From: Cedecea selenatireducens
GTDB lineage: Bacteria; Pseudomonadota; Gammaproteobacteria; Enterobacterales; Enterobacteriaceae
Length of the DNA: 64,000 nucleotides
Reading direction: 5' to 3'
Assembly (NCBI RefSeq): GCF_042138895.1
Contig: NZ_JBHIKW010000007.1
Location: 195,396-259,395 of the forward strand
This document shows positions 44,105-53,295 of this stretch, in pieces. The notes under the pieces were generated by a model that was not told the DNA's origin, searched no databases, and saw only the letters and a program-made list of their open reading frames with translations. The translations under genes and the position numbers were made by a program. Position 1 is the stretch's first letter; every line of letters begins with the position of its first letter.

Positions 44105-44683
44105 ATGAGTAGTAAAGAACAGAAAACACCTAACGAGCAAGCCCCGGAAGATATCGCCATGGATCAGCACGAAGAAGTCGAGGCCGTAGAAGGTGCCGAT
44201 GTCGTGGATCCGCGCGACGAAGAGATTGCCAATCTGCAGGCTCAGCTGGCTGAAATGAAGCAGCGCGAGCGCGAGATTGAGCCTCGCCATCAGGCTGACT
44301 TAGCTAACCTGCGTCGCCGCACCGAACAGGATATCGAGAAAGCGCACAAGTTCGCCCTGGAGAAATTCGTGAACGAACTGCTGCCGGTTATCGACAGCCT
44401 GGATCGTGCGCTGGAAGTGGCCGACAAGTCCAACCCGGATTTAGCCCCAATGATCGAAGGCATTGAGCTGACCCAGAAGTCGATGCTGGACGTGGTCCGC
44501 AAGTTCGGCGTGGAAGTGGTTGGCGAGACGAACGTGCCGTTTAATCCGGACGTGCATCAGGCCATTGCGATGGTTGAATCTGCCGACGTTGCGCCAAATA
44601 ACGTGCTGATGGTGATGCAGAAAGGCTACACCCTGAACGGCCGTACTATTCGTGCCGCGATGGTTTCCGTAGCGAAAGCCTGA
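44105..44683 (+). CDS. grpE: GrpE, nucleotide exchange factor of DnaK
   Basis: 192 residues. An acidic N-terminus precedes a long coiled coil (about 35-90) with the family segment RHQADLANLRRRTEQDIEKA. The C-terminal beta-wing ends NVLMVMQKGYTLNGRTIRAA. It releases ADP from DnaK and acts as a thermosensor. The start at 44105 has a GGAG site; an ATG nine codons upstream lies in the promoter leader. It works with CbpA and DnaJ co-chaperones. Confidence 0.97.
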   Translation: MSSKEQKTPNEQAPEDIAMDQHEEVEAVEGADVVDPRDEEIANLQAQLAEMKQREREIEPRHQADLANLRRRTEQDIEKAHKFALEKFVNELLPVIDSLDRALEVADKSNPDLAPMIEGIELTQKSMLDVVRKFGVEVVGETNVPFNPDVHQAIAMVESADVAPNNVLMVMQKGYTLNGRTIRAAMVSVAKA

Positions 44684-44698
44684 TTCGTTGCCGCAAGT

Positions 44699-44727
44699 AA
44701 AAAGCCAGCCCTGCGGCTGGCTTTTTT
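44699..44727. terminator. Terminator between grpE and yfjD/corB
   Basis: 10-bp stem AAAGCCAGCC / GGCTGGCTTT with a T run; a bidirectional position. Confidence 0.88.
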
Positions 44728-44731
44728 ACGT

Positions 44732-46018
44732 CTATTGCTCAACGCTTTGCCGCAACGGCTTCACCGGCGTGACGCGTACCTGCTTAATCATGTTGTCCTG
44801 AACGTCGAGAATATCGATGTCGTACTGGCTCAGGCGGATACGGGTCCCGGCCGCCGGTATTTCCTGAATCTCTTCCAGGATCATGCCGTTGACCGTACGC
44901 GCGTCGTCTTCCGGCAGCGTCCAGTTGAAGGCTTTGTTAAGTTCACGGACGTTGGCACTGCCTTCGATAATGACCGAGCCGTCGTTTTGCGGTGTCACTT
45001 CTTCAGCAAGCGAGGGGGACATTGAGGTGGTGAAGTCACCCACAATTTCCTCCAGAATATCCTCTACCGTGACCAGCCCCTGAATATCGCCGTATTCGTC
45101 CACGACCAGGCCGACTTTCTTTTTGTTGCGCTGGAATTTCACCAACTGCACGCTCAGCGGCGTGCCTTCCGGCACGAAGTAAATCTCGTCGGCGGAGCGC
45201 AACATCACCTCTTTGGTGAACTCTTTCTTCTCGGTCATCAGGCGGTAGGCTTCACGTACGCGCAGCATGCCGATGGCATCATCCAGGCTGTCGCGGTACA
45301 AGACGATGCGGCCGTGCGGGGAGTGGGTCAGCTGGCGGACGATGGATTTCCAGTCGTCATTAATATTGATGCCGACGATTTCGTTTCGCGGCACCATGAT
45401 GTCGTCAACGCTGACTTTTTCCAGGTCCAGTACCGAGAGCAGCATGTCCTGGTTTCGCCGTGAAATCTGCGAGCGTGATTCATGCACGATGGTGCGTAGC
45501 TCATCTTTGCTGAGCGCGGTGCTGATGATGTTATCGACCTTAATTCCGACCATGCGCATCAGCAGGCGGGTAATGGTGTTGAGCAGCCAGACCAGCGGCA
45601 TCATAAGGATCAGCAGCGGGCCGAGCAGCCAGCTACTTGGGTAAGCGACTTTTTCCGGGTACAGCGCGGCGATGGTTTTAGGCAAAACTTCGGCAAACAC
45701 CAGCACGACGAACGTCAGTACCCCGGTGGCAATCGCCACGCCCGCGTTGCCGTAAAGGCGAATGCCGACGATGGTTGCCAGCGCGGAAGCAAGAATATTG
45801 ACCAGGTTGTTCCCGATTAACACGAGGCTAATCAGGCGGTCCGGTTTACGCAGCAATTTTTCAACGCGCTTCGCTGCCCGGTTGCCCTGTTTGGCGCGGT
45901 GACGCAGGCGGTAGCGGTTTAGCGTCATCATGCCGGTTTCTGAACCGGAGAAGTACGCTGACACCACCACCATGATGATCAGGGTGACGATCAGCGTGGT
46001 GGTTGAAATGTGTTCCAA
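44732..46018 (-). CDS. yfjD: CorB/YfjD, CNNM-type membrane protein with CBS domains
   Basis: 428 residues: a DUF21/CNNM membrane domain (about 1-190, three to four membrane segments, starting TLIVTLIIMVVVSAYFSGSE), a CBS pair (about 205-335, VDDIMVPRNEIVGI and VDEYGDIQGLVTVEDILEEI), and a C-terminal CorC_HlyC domain. Salmonella CorB has been linked to magnesium/cobalt efflux; family members transport or sense Mg-ATP. It follows ypjD by 25 nt in the same direction, so the two are likely cotranscribed. Confidence 0.94.
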   Translation of the reverse strand: MEHISTTTLIVTLIIMVVVSAYFSGSETGMMTLNRYRLRHRAKQGNRAAKRVEKLLRKPDRLISLVLIGNNLVNILASALATIVGIRLYGNAGVAIATGVLTFVVLVFAEVLPKTIAALYPEKVAYPSSWLLGPLLILMMPLVWLLNTITRLLMRMVGIKVDNIISTALSKDELRTIVHESRSQISRRNQDMLLSVLDLEKVSVDDIMVPRNEIVGININDDWKSIVRQLTHSPHGRIVLYRDSLDDAIGMLRVREAYRLMTEKKEFTKEVMLRSADEIYFVPEGTPLSVQLVKFQRNKKKVGLVVDEYGDIQGLVTVEDILEEIVGDFTTSMSPSLAEEVTPQNDGSVIIEGSANVRELNKAFNWTLPEDDARTVNGMILEEIQEIPAAGTRIRLSQYDIDILDVQDNMIKQVRVTPVKPLRQSVEQ

Positions 46019-46043
46019 AAGAGGTTCCTTTAAAGAGAAGGGG

Positions 46044-46832
46044 TTAGCTAACGAACTGCTGCAGGACGCGGCTGCCGAAATAGGCGAGCGTTAGAATGCC
46101 CGCGCCGGCAACGTTAAACCAGACAACGCGACGGCCGCGCCAACCTTCATGATAGTGTCCCCACAGCAAAACGACGTAGACAAACCAGGCAAGAATCGAC
46201 AGCACGGCTTTATCGACGTTCTCCATGCTGAACAGATTCTTCATGTAAAACAGGCCGGTGCATAGCGTCAGGGTCAGCAGAACCACGCCAACCTGGGTGA
46301 TGTGAAACATTTTACGCTCGATAACCATTAGCGGCGGCATTTCTGCGCTGAACGCCAGTTTTTTGTTTTTCAACTGGTAGTCAATCCACGCGAGCTGTAA
46401 AGCGTACAGGGCGGCGATGATAAGCGTCGCGTAGGAGAAGAGCGACAGGCCAATGTGCACCATCATTCCCGGCGTCGCTTCGAGATGGGTGATAAATTCA
46501 TTGGGCATAAAGGTCGCCAGCGCCAGATTTATCAGCGCGAAGGCGTAAACAATTGGCAACAGCAGCCAGCCGCGATTGCGGGAGGCGACAATCGTCATCA
46601 CCGTACAAATCATCAGGCTGACGAGAGAACCCACGTTCAGTAGGCTAAGATTTTGCCCGCCGTCGACGGTGAAGAAACGGGCTTCCAGCGCCAGCGCATG
46701 GCTAACCAGCGCGATAGCTGCGGATAAAATGGCAAAGCGTCGCCACCCGCTGTTCTTCCGCAGAAGACCGGGAATGATCAGCGCGAGGCTGACGGAGTAG
46801 GCTACAAGCGCAAGAATGGCGAAAACGGGCAT
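46044..46832 (-). CDS. ypjD: YpjD, CcsA/cytochrome c assembly-like inner-membrane protein
   Basis: 262 residues with about eight membrane segments; it matches YpjD of E. coli along its length (MPVFAILALVAYSVSLALI). It has the WYxxH-type tail of the CcmC/CcsA fold, seen as LLWGHYHEGWRGRRVVWFN. Its role is unclear; the fold suggests handling of heme or a related ligand. The start at 46832 is the conserved one; the frame upstream extends into the ffh promoter. Confidence 0.93.
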   Translation of the reverse strand: MPVFAILALVAYSVSLALIIPGLLRKNSGWRRFAILSAAIALVSHALALEARFFTVDGGQNLSLLNVGSLVSLMICTVMTIVASRNRGWLLLPIVYAFALINLALATFMPNEFITHLEATPGMMVHIGLSLFSYATLIIAALYALQLAWIDYQLKNKKLAFSAEMPPLMVIERKMFHITQVGVVLLTLTLCTGLFYMKNLFSMENVDKAVLSILAWFVYVVLLWGHYHEGWRGRRVVWFNVAGAGILTLAYFGSRVLQQFVS

Positions 46833-46999
46833 ATTAAGGTGTCGGTCAAATTGGCCAGAGAACGAAAAAGTCAGTATAACGTTACCTGTCGCCTGCTCCA
46901 ACCGTTGGATCACACCCGAGGCGGCTTCATGATATAATCCGCCAAATTCAGTTTTGTGTCGCGAGCTGCGGCCCCAGTTACCACGTTAGGCAAAATACC

Positions 47000-48361
47000 A
47001 TGTTTGATAATTTAACAGACCGTCTGTCGCGTACCCTGCGCAATATTAGCGGCCGTGGGCGGCTAACCGAAGAAAACGTTAAAGAGACGCTGCGCGAAGT
47101 GCGCATGGCCCTGCTGGAAGCGGACGTTGCGCTGCCGGTGGTGCGTGATTTTATCAGCCGCGTAAAAGAAAAAGCGGTTGGTCATGAAGTCAACAAAAGC
47201 CTGACGCCGGGCCAGGAGTTCGTCAAAATCGTTCGCGCTGAACTGGTTTCCGCGATGGGCGAAGAGAACAGCAGCCTGAATCTGGCGGCGCAGCCACCGG
47301 CCGTTGTCCTGATGGCGGGCCTGCAGGGCGCGGGTAAAACGACCAGCGTCGCTAAGTTAGGTAAGTTCCTGCGCGAAAAGCAGAAGAAAAAAGTGTTAGT
47401 GGTTTCGGCGGACGTTTATCGCCCGGCGGCGATTAAACAGCTGGAAACTCTGGCCCAGCAGGTTGAGGTGGATTTCTTCCCGTCCGACGCTCAGCAAAAA
47501 CCGGTCGACATTGTTAACGCCGCGCTGAAAGAAGCGAAGCTGAAGTTCTACGACGTGCTGCTGGTGGATACCGCCGGTCGTCTGCACGTCGACGAAGCAA
47601 TGATGGACGAAATCAAACAGGTTCATGCCGCGATTAAACCGGTAGAAACGCTGTTTGTGGTCGACGCAATGACCGGTCAGGATGCGGCCAATACCGCGAA
47701 GGCGTTCAGCGAAGCGCTGCCGCTGACCGGGGTAGTACTGACCAAAGTAGACGGCGACGCCCGCGGTGGTGCTGCGCTGTCGATTCGCCATATCACCGGT
47801 AAGCCAATCAAGTTCCTCGGCGTTGGCGAGAAAACCGAAGCGCTGGAGCCGTTCCACCCGGACCGTATCGCTTCCCGTATTCTCGGCATGGGCGACGTGC
47901 TGTCGCTGATTGAAGATATCGAAAGTAAGGTTGACCGAGCGCAGGCTGAAAAGCTTGCCACCAAGCTGAAAAAAGGCGACGGCTTCGACCTGACCGACTT
48001 CCTCGAACAGCTTAAGCAGATGAAAAATATGGGCGGCATGGCGAGCATGATGAGCAAGCTGCCGGGCATGGGCCAGCTGCCGGACAACGTCAAATCCCAG
48101 ATGGACGACAAAGTTTTGGTGCGCATGGAGGCGATTATCAGCTCGATGACGCTGAAAGAACGTGCCCAGCCGGAAATCATTAAAGGTTCCCGCAAGCGCC
48201 GTATCGCGCAGGGTTCCGGCATGCAGGTGCAGGACGTTAACCGCTTACTGAAGCAGTTTGACGACATGCAGCGCATGATGAAGAAAATGAAGAAAGGCGG
48301 AATGGCCAAAATGATGCGCGGCATGAAAGGCATGATGCCGCCAGGTTTCCCAGGCCGTTAA
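47000..48361 (+). CDS. ffh: Ffh, signal recognition particle GTPase
   Basis: 453 residues. The NG domain has G1 GLQGAGKT (107-114), then DTAGRL (G3) and TKVDGDARGG (G4). The C-terminal M domain is Met-rich (MMKKMKKGGMAKMMRGMKGM). It binds 4.5S RNA and signal sequences and targets inner-membrane proteins through FtsY. It is divergent from ypjD; a -10 TATAAT lies at 46933-46938. Confidence 0.98.
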   Translation: MFDNLTDRLSRTLRNISGRGRLTEENVKETLREVRMALLEADVALPVVRDFISRVKEKAVGHEVNKSLTPGQEFVKIVRAELVSAMGEENSSLNLAAQPPAVVLMAGLQGAGKTTSVAKLGKFLREKQKKKVLVVSADVYRPAAIKQLETLAQQVEVDFFPSDAQQKPVDIVNAALKEAKLKFYDVLLVDTAGRLHVDEAMMDEIKQVHAAIKPVETLFVVDAMTGQDAANTAKAFSEALPLTGVVLTKVDGDARGGAALSIRHITGKPIKFLGVGEKTEALEPFHPDRIASRILGMGDVLSLIEDIESKVDRAQAEKLATKLKKGDGFDLTDFLEQLKQMKNMGGMASMMSKLPGMGQLPDNVKSQMDDKVLVRMEAIISSMTLKERAQPEIIKGSRKRRIAQGSGMQVQDVNRLLKQFDDMQRMMKKMKKGGMAKMMRGMKGMMPPGFPGR

Positions 48362-48421
48362 GCTCTTTTCGATTGCTTTTTACGCCGAAATGAGTAAAAT
48401 TTTCGGGCTTTTAATATGACT

Positions 48422-48449
48422 CCGGGCTCCATCCCTCGATGGGGCCCGG
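48422..48449 (+). terminator. Stable hairpin between ffh and rpsP (terminator-like or leader)
   Basis: 12-bp stem CCGGGCTCCATC / GATGGGGCCCGG with one U-G pair and a CCTC loop, followed by CGTTTTA. It lies 26 bases before the rpsP start. It could end ffh transcripts or be part of the rpsP-operon leader. Confidence 0.6.
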
Positions 48450-48474
48450 CGTTTTATTCACTAAAGAGGATGTT

Positions 48475-48723
48475 ATGGTAACTATTCGTTTAGCACGTCA
48501 CGGCGCTAAAAAGCGTCCGTTCTACCAGGTTGTCGTTACTGATAGCCGTAATGCACGTAACGGTCGCTTCATTGAGCGCGTTGGTTTCTTCAACCCTATC
48601 GCTAACGAGAAAGAAGAAGGCGTTCGCCTGGATCTGGATCGCGTAGCTCATTGGGTTGGCCAGGGCGCAACCGTTTCTGATCGCGTTGCTGCGCTGATCA
48701 AAGAAGCTAAGAAAGCAGCTTAA
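48475..48723 (+). CDS. rpsP: Ribosomal protein S16 (bS16)
   Basis: 82 residues, the standard length, beginning MVTIRLARHGAKKRPFYQ. An AGAGGA site precedes the ATG. First gene of the rpsP-rimM-trmD-rplS operon. Confidence 0.98.
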   Translation: MVTIRLARHGAKKRPFYQVVVTDSRNARNGRFIERVGFFNPIANEKEEGVRLDLDRVAHWVGQGATVSDRVAALIKEAKKAA

Positions 48724-48741
48724 TCTGTCACGGTGGTCATG

Positions 48742-49290
48742 ATGAGCAAGCAACTCGCCGCACAGGCTCCTGTTAACCCAATCGTGTTGGGCAAGATGGG
48801 CTCCTCCTACGGTATTCGTGGTTGGCTCAGAGTGTTTTCCTCCACCGAAGACGCCGAAAGCATTTTTGACTACCAGCCCTGGTTTATCCAGCGCGGCGGT
48901 CAGTGGCAGCAAGTACAGCTGGAAAGCTGGAAGCACCACAATCAGGATCTGGTCATCAAGCTGCAAGGCGTTGACGATCGGGATGCCGCGAATCTTCTGA
49001 CCAATTGCGAAATTGTCGTGGATTCAACGCAACTGCCGGCTCTTGACGCAGGTGACTATTACTGGAAAGACCTTATGGGCTGCCAGGTAGTGACCACTCA
49101 GGGGTACCAGCTCGGTAAAGTCATCGATATGATGGAAACCGGCTCGAATGACGTTCTCGTCATCAAGGCAAACCTGAAGGATGCATTTGGCATCAAGGAG
49201 CGGCTGGTTCCGTTCCTCGATGGGCAGGTTATCAAGAAAGTCGATCTCGCTACTCAAACCATTGAAGTAGATTGGGATCCTGGTTTTTAA
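48742..49290 (+). CDS. rimM: RimM, 16S rRNA processing factor
   Basis: 182 residues: an N-terminal RimM barrel (PIVLGKMGSSYGIRGWLRVF) and a C-terminal PRC-barrel (YYWKDLMGCQVVT, ending EVDWDPGF). It helps maturation of the 30S head with S19. The second of two adjacent ATG codons (48742) matches the E. coli start and has a GGTGG site 6 nt upstream. Confidence 0.97.
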   Translation: MSKQLAAQAPVNPIVLGKMGSSYGIRGWLRVFSSTEDAESIFDYQPWFIQRGGQWQQVQLESWKHHNQDLVIKLQGVDDRDAANLLTNCEIVVDSTQLPALDAGDYYWKDLMGCQVVTTQGYQLGKVIDMMETGSNDVLVIKANLKDAFGIKERLVPFLDGQVIKKVDLATQTIEVDWDPGF

Positions 49291-49336
49291 AACTCCGAAA
49301 TCATACGGTAGTCGTTAGCATAGTGGGGATTGGCTT

Positions 49337-50104
49337 GTGTTTATTGGTGTCGTTAGCCTGTTTCCTGAGATGTTCCGCGCAATTACCGATTACGGGGTAA
49401 CTGGCCGGGCAGTAAAAAATGGCCTGCTAAGCATTCAAAGCTGGAGTCCGCGTGACTTCACCTATGACCGGCACCGTACCGTGGACGATCGTCCTTACGG
49501 CGGCGGACCGGGAATGCTGATGATGGTGAATCCTTTGCGGGAAGCCATCCACGCAGCGAAAGCGGCGGCAGGAGAAGGTGCTAAGGTTATCTATCTTTCA
49601 CCTCAGGGGCGCAAGCTTGATCAAGCGGGCGTCAGTGAACTGGCAACGAACGAGAAGTTAATTCTGGTTTGCGGCCGTTACGAAGGGATCGATGAGCGCG
49701 TGATCCAAACCGAAATTGACGAAGAATGGTCAATCGGCGATTACGTTCTCAGCGGCGGTGAGCTGCCAGCGATGACGCTGATTGACTCAGTCTCCCGGTT
49801 TATTCCGGGCGTGCTGGGACATGAAGCTTCGGCAACCGAAGATTCGTTTGCTGAAGGGTTGCTGGATTGTCCTCACTACACCCGTCCTGAAGTGTTGGAT
49901 GGCATGGAAGTACCGGCGGTCTTACTGTCGGGGAACCATGCAGAGATTCGCCGTTGGCGCCTGAAACAGTCGCTGGGCCGTACCTGGCTTAGAAGACCTG
50001 AACTTTTGGAAAACCTGGCTCTGACTGAAGAGCAAGCAAGGTTGCTGGCGGAGTTCAAAAAAGAACACACGCAACAGCAACATAAACATGATGGGCAGGC
50101 GTAA
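49337..50104 (+). CDS. trmD: TrmD, tRNA (guanine-37-N1)-methyltransferase
   Basis: 255 residues from a GTG start at 49337. It has the SPOUT trefoil-knot motifs LVCGRYEGIDERV and SIGDYVLSGGELPA, and GGGPGMLM near the N-terminus. It methylates G37 with S-adenosylmethionine to prevent frameshifting. Third gene of the rpsP operon. Confidence 0.98.
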   Translation: MFIGVVSLFPEMFRAITDYGVTGRAVKNGLLSIQSWSPRDFTYDRHRTVDDRPYGGGPGMLMMVNPLREAIHAAKAAAGEGAKVIYLSPQGRKLDQAGVSELATNEKLILVCGRYEGIDERVIQTEIDEEWSIGDYVLSGGELPAMTLIDSVSRFIPGVLGHEASATEDSFAEGLLDCPHYTRPEVLDGMEVPAVLLSGNHAEIRRWRLKQSLGRTWLRRPELLENLALTEEQARLLAEFKKEHTQQQHKHDGQA

Positions 50105-50144
50105 GCCCCCAAATATCAGTTTACCCAGGATAAGAGATTAAATT

Positions 50145-50492
50145 ATGAGCAACATTATTAAGCAACTTGAACAAGAACAGATGAAACAGGATGTACCTTC
50201 CTTCCGTCCGGGCGACTCCGTGGAAGTGAAAGTATGGGTCGTTGAAGGTTCTAAAAAACGTCTGCAGGCATTTGAGGGCGTGGTTATCGCTATCCGTAAC
50301 CGCGGTCTGCACTCTGCATTCACTGTTCGTAAGATTTCTAACGGCGAAGGTGTTGAGCGTGTATTCCAGACTCACTCCCCAGTAATCGACAGCATTACTG
50401 TTAAACGTCGTGGTGCCGTTCGTAAAGCTAAACTGTACTACCTGCGTGAGCGTACTGGTAAGTCTGCTCGTATCAAAGAGCGTCTTAGCTAA
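50145..50492 (+). CDS. rplS: Ribosomal protein L19 (bL19)
   Basis: 115 residues, the standard length, MSNIIKQLEQEQMKQDVPSF to RTGKSARIKERLS. Last gene of the operon, followed by a strong terminator. Confidence 0.98.
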   Translation: MSNIIKQLEQEQMKQDVPSFRPGDSVEVKVWVVEGSKKRLQAFEGVVIAIRNRGLHSAFTVRKISNGEGVERVFQTHSPVIDSITVKRRGAVRKAKLYYLRERTGKSARIKERLS

Positions 50493-50516
50493 GATTCGCT
50501 TAGGCGACATCCAAAT

Positions 50517-50546
50517 AAAAGGGCTGCCATCTGGCAGCCCTTTTTT
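50517..50546. terminator. Terminator of the rpsP-rplS operon
   Basis: GGGCTGCC / GGCAGCCC stem with an ATCT loop, A run before and T run after. Also usable by the convergent yfiB operon. Confidence 0.9.
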
Positions 50547-50566
50547 ATGCGCTGAATTTGTTTAGA

Positions 50567-51052
50567 TTATGGGGCGGTAATCACGACCGCGACGCGGCGG
50601 TTTTCGGCACGCCCCTCGCCGGTACTGTTGCTGGCAACCGGGTATTTCTTACCCAGTCCTTGCGTGGTGAGGTTACTGCGCGGGATTTTAGCGCCTTCGG
50701 CCCAGGCATCCGCGACGATGTTCGCGCGCTTGAGAGAGAGCTGTTCATTGTAGCCGTCTTCGCCGTAGTTATCGGTGTGGCCATCAAGACGGGCGTGCTT
50801 CAGGCCGGTTGCTGAGAGCTTAGCGGCCATCGACTGAATGGTTTGATAGCTTTCAGGCTGTAGCTTGTACTGGTTTTTACCGAACAGAATTTTATCCGAC
50901 AGCCCAAGCGACCAGCCGTCGTTTGACTCTGAGAAGCCGTAGGAGCGCATGGCGGCAACTTGCTCAGGGGAGAAGGTTGACGGTGGTGCCTGACAGCCGG
51001 TTAACAGGAATGAAAAGAGCATTGCTGGTGCAAATAAGCGCGAAGCTATCAT
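50567..51052 (-). CDS. yfiB: YfiB, OmpA-like lipoprotein of the YfiBNR signalling system
   Basis: 161 residues with a lipobox LLTGC (Cys20) and a peptidoglycan-binding OmpA domain with ARLDGHTDNYGEDGYNEQLS and GEGRAENRRVAV. In Pseudomonas and E. coli models, YfiB at the outer membrane sequesters YfiR under envelope stress and so releases the cyclase YfiN/DgcN. Its start overlaps the dgcN stop by four bases. Last gene of yfiR-dgcN-yfiB. Confidence 0.93.
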   Translation of the reverse strand: MIASRLFAPAMLFSFLLTGCQAPPSTFSPEQVAAMRSYGFSESNDGWSLGLSDKILFGKNQYKLQPESYQTIQSMAAKLSATGLKHARLDGHTDNYGEDGYNEQLSLKRANIVADAWAEGAKIPRSNLTTQGLGKKYPVASNSTGEGRAENRRVAVVITAP

Positions 51053-52293
51053 AATGAATCCCTTTGGTGCTGTTTTGTAAGCAACTCACGCTGCTTGTGT
51101 TTTTCTATGTACATGTTGCGATCGGCCGTTTCCATGAGGGTTTCTGCTGACGTAATGTCTTTCGCGAGCGCGACGCCAACGCTTAGAGTCATGGTGACCC
51201 AGTGTTCGCCCGGTAAGAGAATCGGCTGCTCAACAATTTCCTTTAGCTGCTTTAGCACTCCCGTGGCCTGCCCTTCATTGCTGACTGCGTGAAGCAGCAT
51301 GGCAAATTCGTCTCCGCCGAGACGGAACGCCAGATGGCGGGTACTGGCAAACATCAGCAGCCGTTTTGCGACCTCAATAAGTACTGCATCGCCGGCAGCG
51401 TGCCCCCAGGTGTCGTTAATAAATTTGAAATTGTCGCCGTCCATAAATAGCAGCGCGCTGTTCTGGAGCGCATCGGCGTCCTCAATTAGCTTATCCAGCG
51501 CCGTGCGGAAGGCTGCGCGATTTGCCAGTCCTGTCAGCGGATCCTGAAGGGCAGTTTTTTGCAGCGACGCGTTCTTCAGCTGCAGCTGTCTTTGCCACTC
51601 TTCCATCTCGTCCAGCAGACTATTGAAGTCCAGGGCAAAAAGGTGAAACTCTTCAATCTTTTCCGGCGACACGCGGCGAGAAAAGTTACGGTTACTGCGG
51701 ACGTCGTGAACAACGTCGGTAATATTCTGCAAAGCGGCGTCGATATCACCGTGCAGATGGCGTGAAATACCCAATGCGATAATGGAGGCAAGCAAAATGC
51801 AGGCCGTCAGCACGCCTAGCGAAAGCCAGACGAACAGGGTAACGGTGGCATCTGTGCCTATGAGGCGCATTTCACCGATGATTTTGCCGTTGTGCCAAAT
51901 CGGCTGTCTTATAGGGTGAGGGTAAAGCCACCGCGTGACCAGGCCGCCAACCATGTCATGTTGAGACGGCTTATCTGCCTGCCAGTGGGTCAGTTCCCTG
52001 CCTTCAGAATCTACCACCTTCGCGGCGGTGAATTGCCCTTGCCTGCCCAGCACCGAAAGGGTTTCATTGGCGGAGGCACTGTCGCGGAAAACAACGGCAG
52101 CCTCCAGGCTGTGGCTCACGGTTACCGCCAGTAACTCGAGGTTTTTTTGAGCGTATTGTTTTAGCGTCAGCATCGAGGCGACGGAAAGCAACAGCCAGAC
52201 AATCAGCATGGCGATAACCACGCTAATGATGCTGATTCTGCGTAATGTTCCTTTAAACGTCGGACGTGACGAGGGGGTCAAATCCTTATTCAT
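51049..52293 (-). CDS. dgcN: DgcN/YfiN, membrane diguanylate cyclase
   Basis: 414 residues: a membrane segment near 20-45, a periplasmic sensor of the CHASE8 type (about 45-150), a second membrane segment and HAMP (about 155-235), and a GGDEF domain (about 250-405) with an intact active site in FRLGGDEFAMLL. It makes cyclic-di-GMP and, in E. coli, also arrests division under envelope stress. I see no RxxD inhibitory site in the usual place before GGDEF. The start at 52293 overlaps the yfiR end by 8 bases. Confidence 0.94.
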   Translation of the reverse strand: MNKDLTPSSRPTFKGTLRRISIISVVIAMLIVWLLLSVASMLTLKQYAQKNLELLAVTVSHSLEAAVVFRDSASANETLSVLGRQGQFTAAKVVDSEGRELTHWQADKPSQHDMVGGLVTRWLYPHPIRQPIWHNGKIIGEMRLIGTDATVTLFVWLSLGVLTACILLASIIALGISRHLHGDIDAALQNITDVVHDVRSNRNFSRRVSPEKIEEFHLFALDFNSLLDEMEEWQRQLQLKNASLQKTALQDPLTGLANRAAFRTALDKLIEDADALQNSALLFMDGDNFKFINDTWGHAAGDAVLIEVAKRLLMFASTRHLAFRLGGDEFAMLLHAVSNEGQATGVLKQLKEIVEQPILLPGEHWVTMTLSVGVALAKDITSAETLMETADRNMYIEKHKQRELLTKQHQRDSL

Positions 52294-52831
52294 GACTATT
52301 ATTCCCTGGCCGAGCCAGCAGTAATACATCCGGGCTAACCCTGACGCCGCTGCGCGTAAGGGCATCAAGGTTTACCGAAAAAGAAACTGCGTCATTATGA
52401 ATATTCAGGCAGAAAGCGCTGCCAATTATGCATTGCGGGTTCTGCTCGGCAATTAACAATAAAGGTCGAGATTGATAACGTTCTATTAATTGCAACTGCT
52501 GTTGTGGTGACTCGTTACCAAAATAGATCCCGTCGCACTGGGCTCGTAATGCCTCTTCGTCAGACTTAACGAGCAACGGTTGGAACGATATATCGCTATT
52601 TTTATCGCTTAGCGTGGCGGCATAGGCGGCGGTTGAGAAGATACACAGCTTGGGAAGCCCCTGCGTCTGGGGCCAGCGCGTATAGCTTACAATGCCGGAA
52701 ACAATGGTGCGAACCTTGTCGGACAGTACCGGACTTGCCGGCGGTGAGGCCAGCGTTCTGGATATAAATAGCAGGCAGACGAAAAACGTCGTAAATAAAG
52801 GCATCCCGCGAAAAATAGGCGAAGTTTTCAC
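52286..52831 (-). CDS. yfiR: YfiR, periplasmic inhibitor of DgcN
   Basis: 181 residues from a GTG at 52831 (an ATG at 52804 is possible). A signal peptide precedes the YfiR domain with SGIVSYTRWP, IYFGNES and LLLIAEQNPQCIIGSAFCLNI. Four Cys are placed to make two disulfides, as in Pseudomonas YfiR. First gene of the operon; no yfiL-like gene lies upstream, unlike E. coli. Confidence 0.9.
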   Translation of the reverse strand: MKTSPIFRGMPLFTTFFVCLLFISRTLASPPASPVLSDKVRTIVSGIVSYTRWPQTQGLPKLCIFSTAAYAATLSDKNSDISFQPLLVKSDEEALRAQCDGIYFGNESPQQQLQLIERYQSRPLLLIAEQNPQCIIGSAFCLNIHNDAVSFSVNLDALTRSGVRVSPDVLLLARPGNNSHE

Positions 52832-53129
52832 GCGCCACCAGCCCTAAAGCACAGTAGACGCTGCAAACAGCTTTTATTATTTATGATGTCGCCGTTGAGC
52901 ATATCACTCCTGCATAATCCCGTCATTCATTCCTGAGTGTGATGATATTCCTGATTATCAAAAATAATAACGAGAATAGCCCTGGAATGATGGCGTAAAT
53001 CGTTATCCTTCTCCTCTTAAAAAATGTTCTCACGAGGATAATATCAGCATAGAAGGGGGAATGAATTTTTACGCGCTGTTTTGTATGTTAATGCAATTTT
53101 GCCCACAAAATACGCACTTTTATGCTGCA

Positions 53130-53147
53130 TGTAATTTAATGTTTACG
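53130..53147. promoter_or_regulatory. TyrR box (distal) upstream of aroF
   Basis: TGTAAT, 6 nt, TTTACG: close to the TyrR consensus TGTAAA-N6-TTTACA. It sits about 165 bp before aroF. Confidence 0.65.
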
Positions 53148-53181
53148 GTTGTTGCGCTTTTAAGCGCTATTAAATCATTAG

Positions 53182-53205
53182 TGTAACGATTAATTTACGT
53201 ATAAT
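53182..53205 (+). promoter_or_regulatory. TyrR box overlapping the aroF promoter
   Basis: TGTAAC, 6 nt, TTTACG (53182-53199) directly abuts the -10 TATAAT (53200-53205), so a bound TyrR dimer would block RNA polymerase. The rest of 52832-53295 is AT-rich with no gene. Two boxes are clear; E. coli has three here. Confidence 0.75.
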
Positions 53206-53295
53206 GGATTGCAATCTTTACTGTTGGCGGTTACAGTAAGTCCTCCTCCACGAGGAAACGACTATCGCAAACGAGCTAAACACAGGACTGCCATC

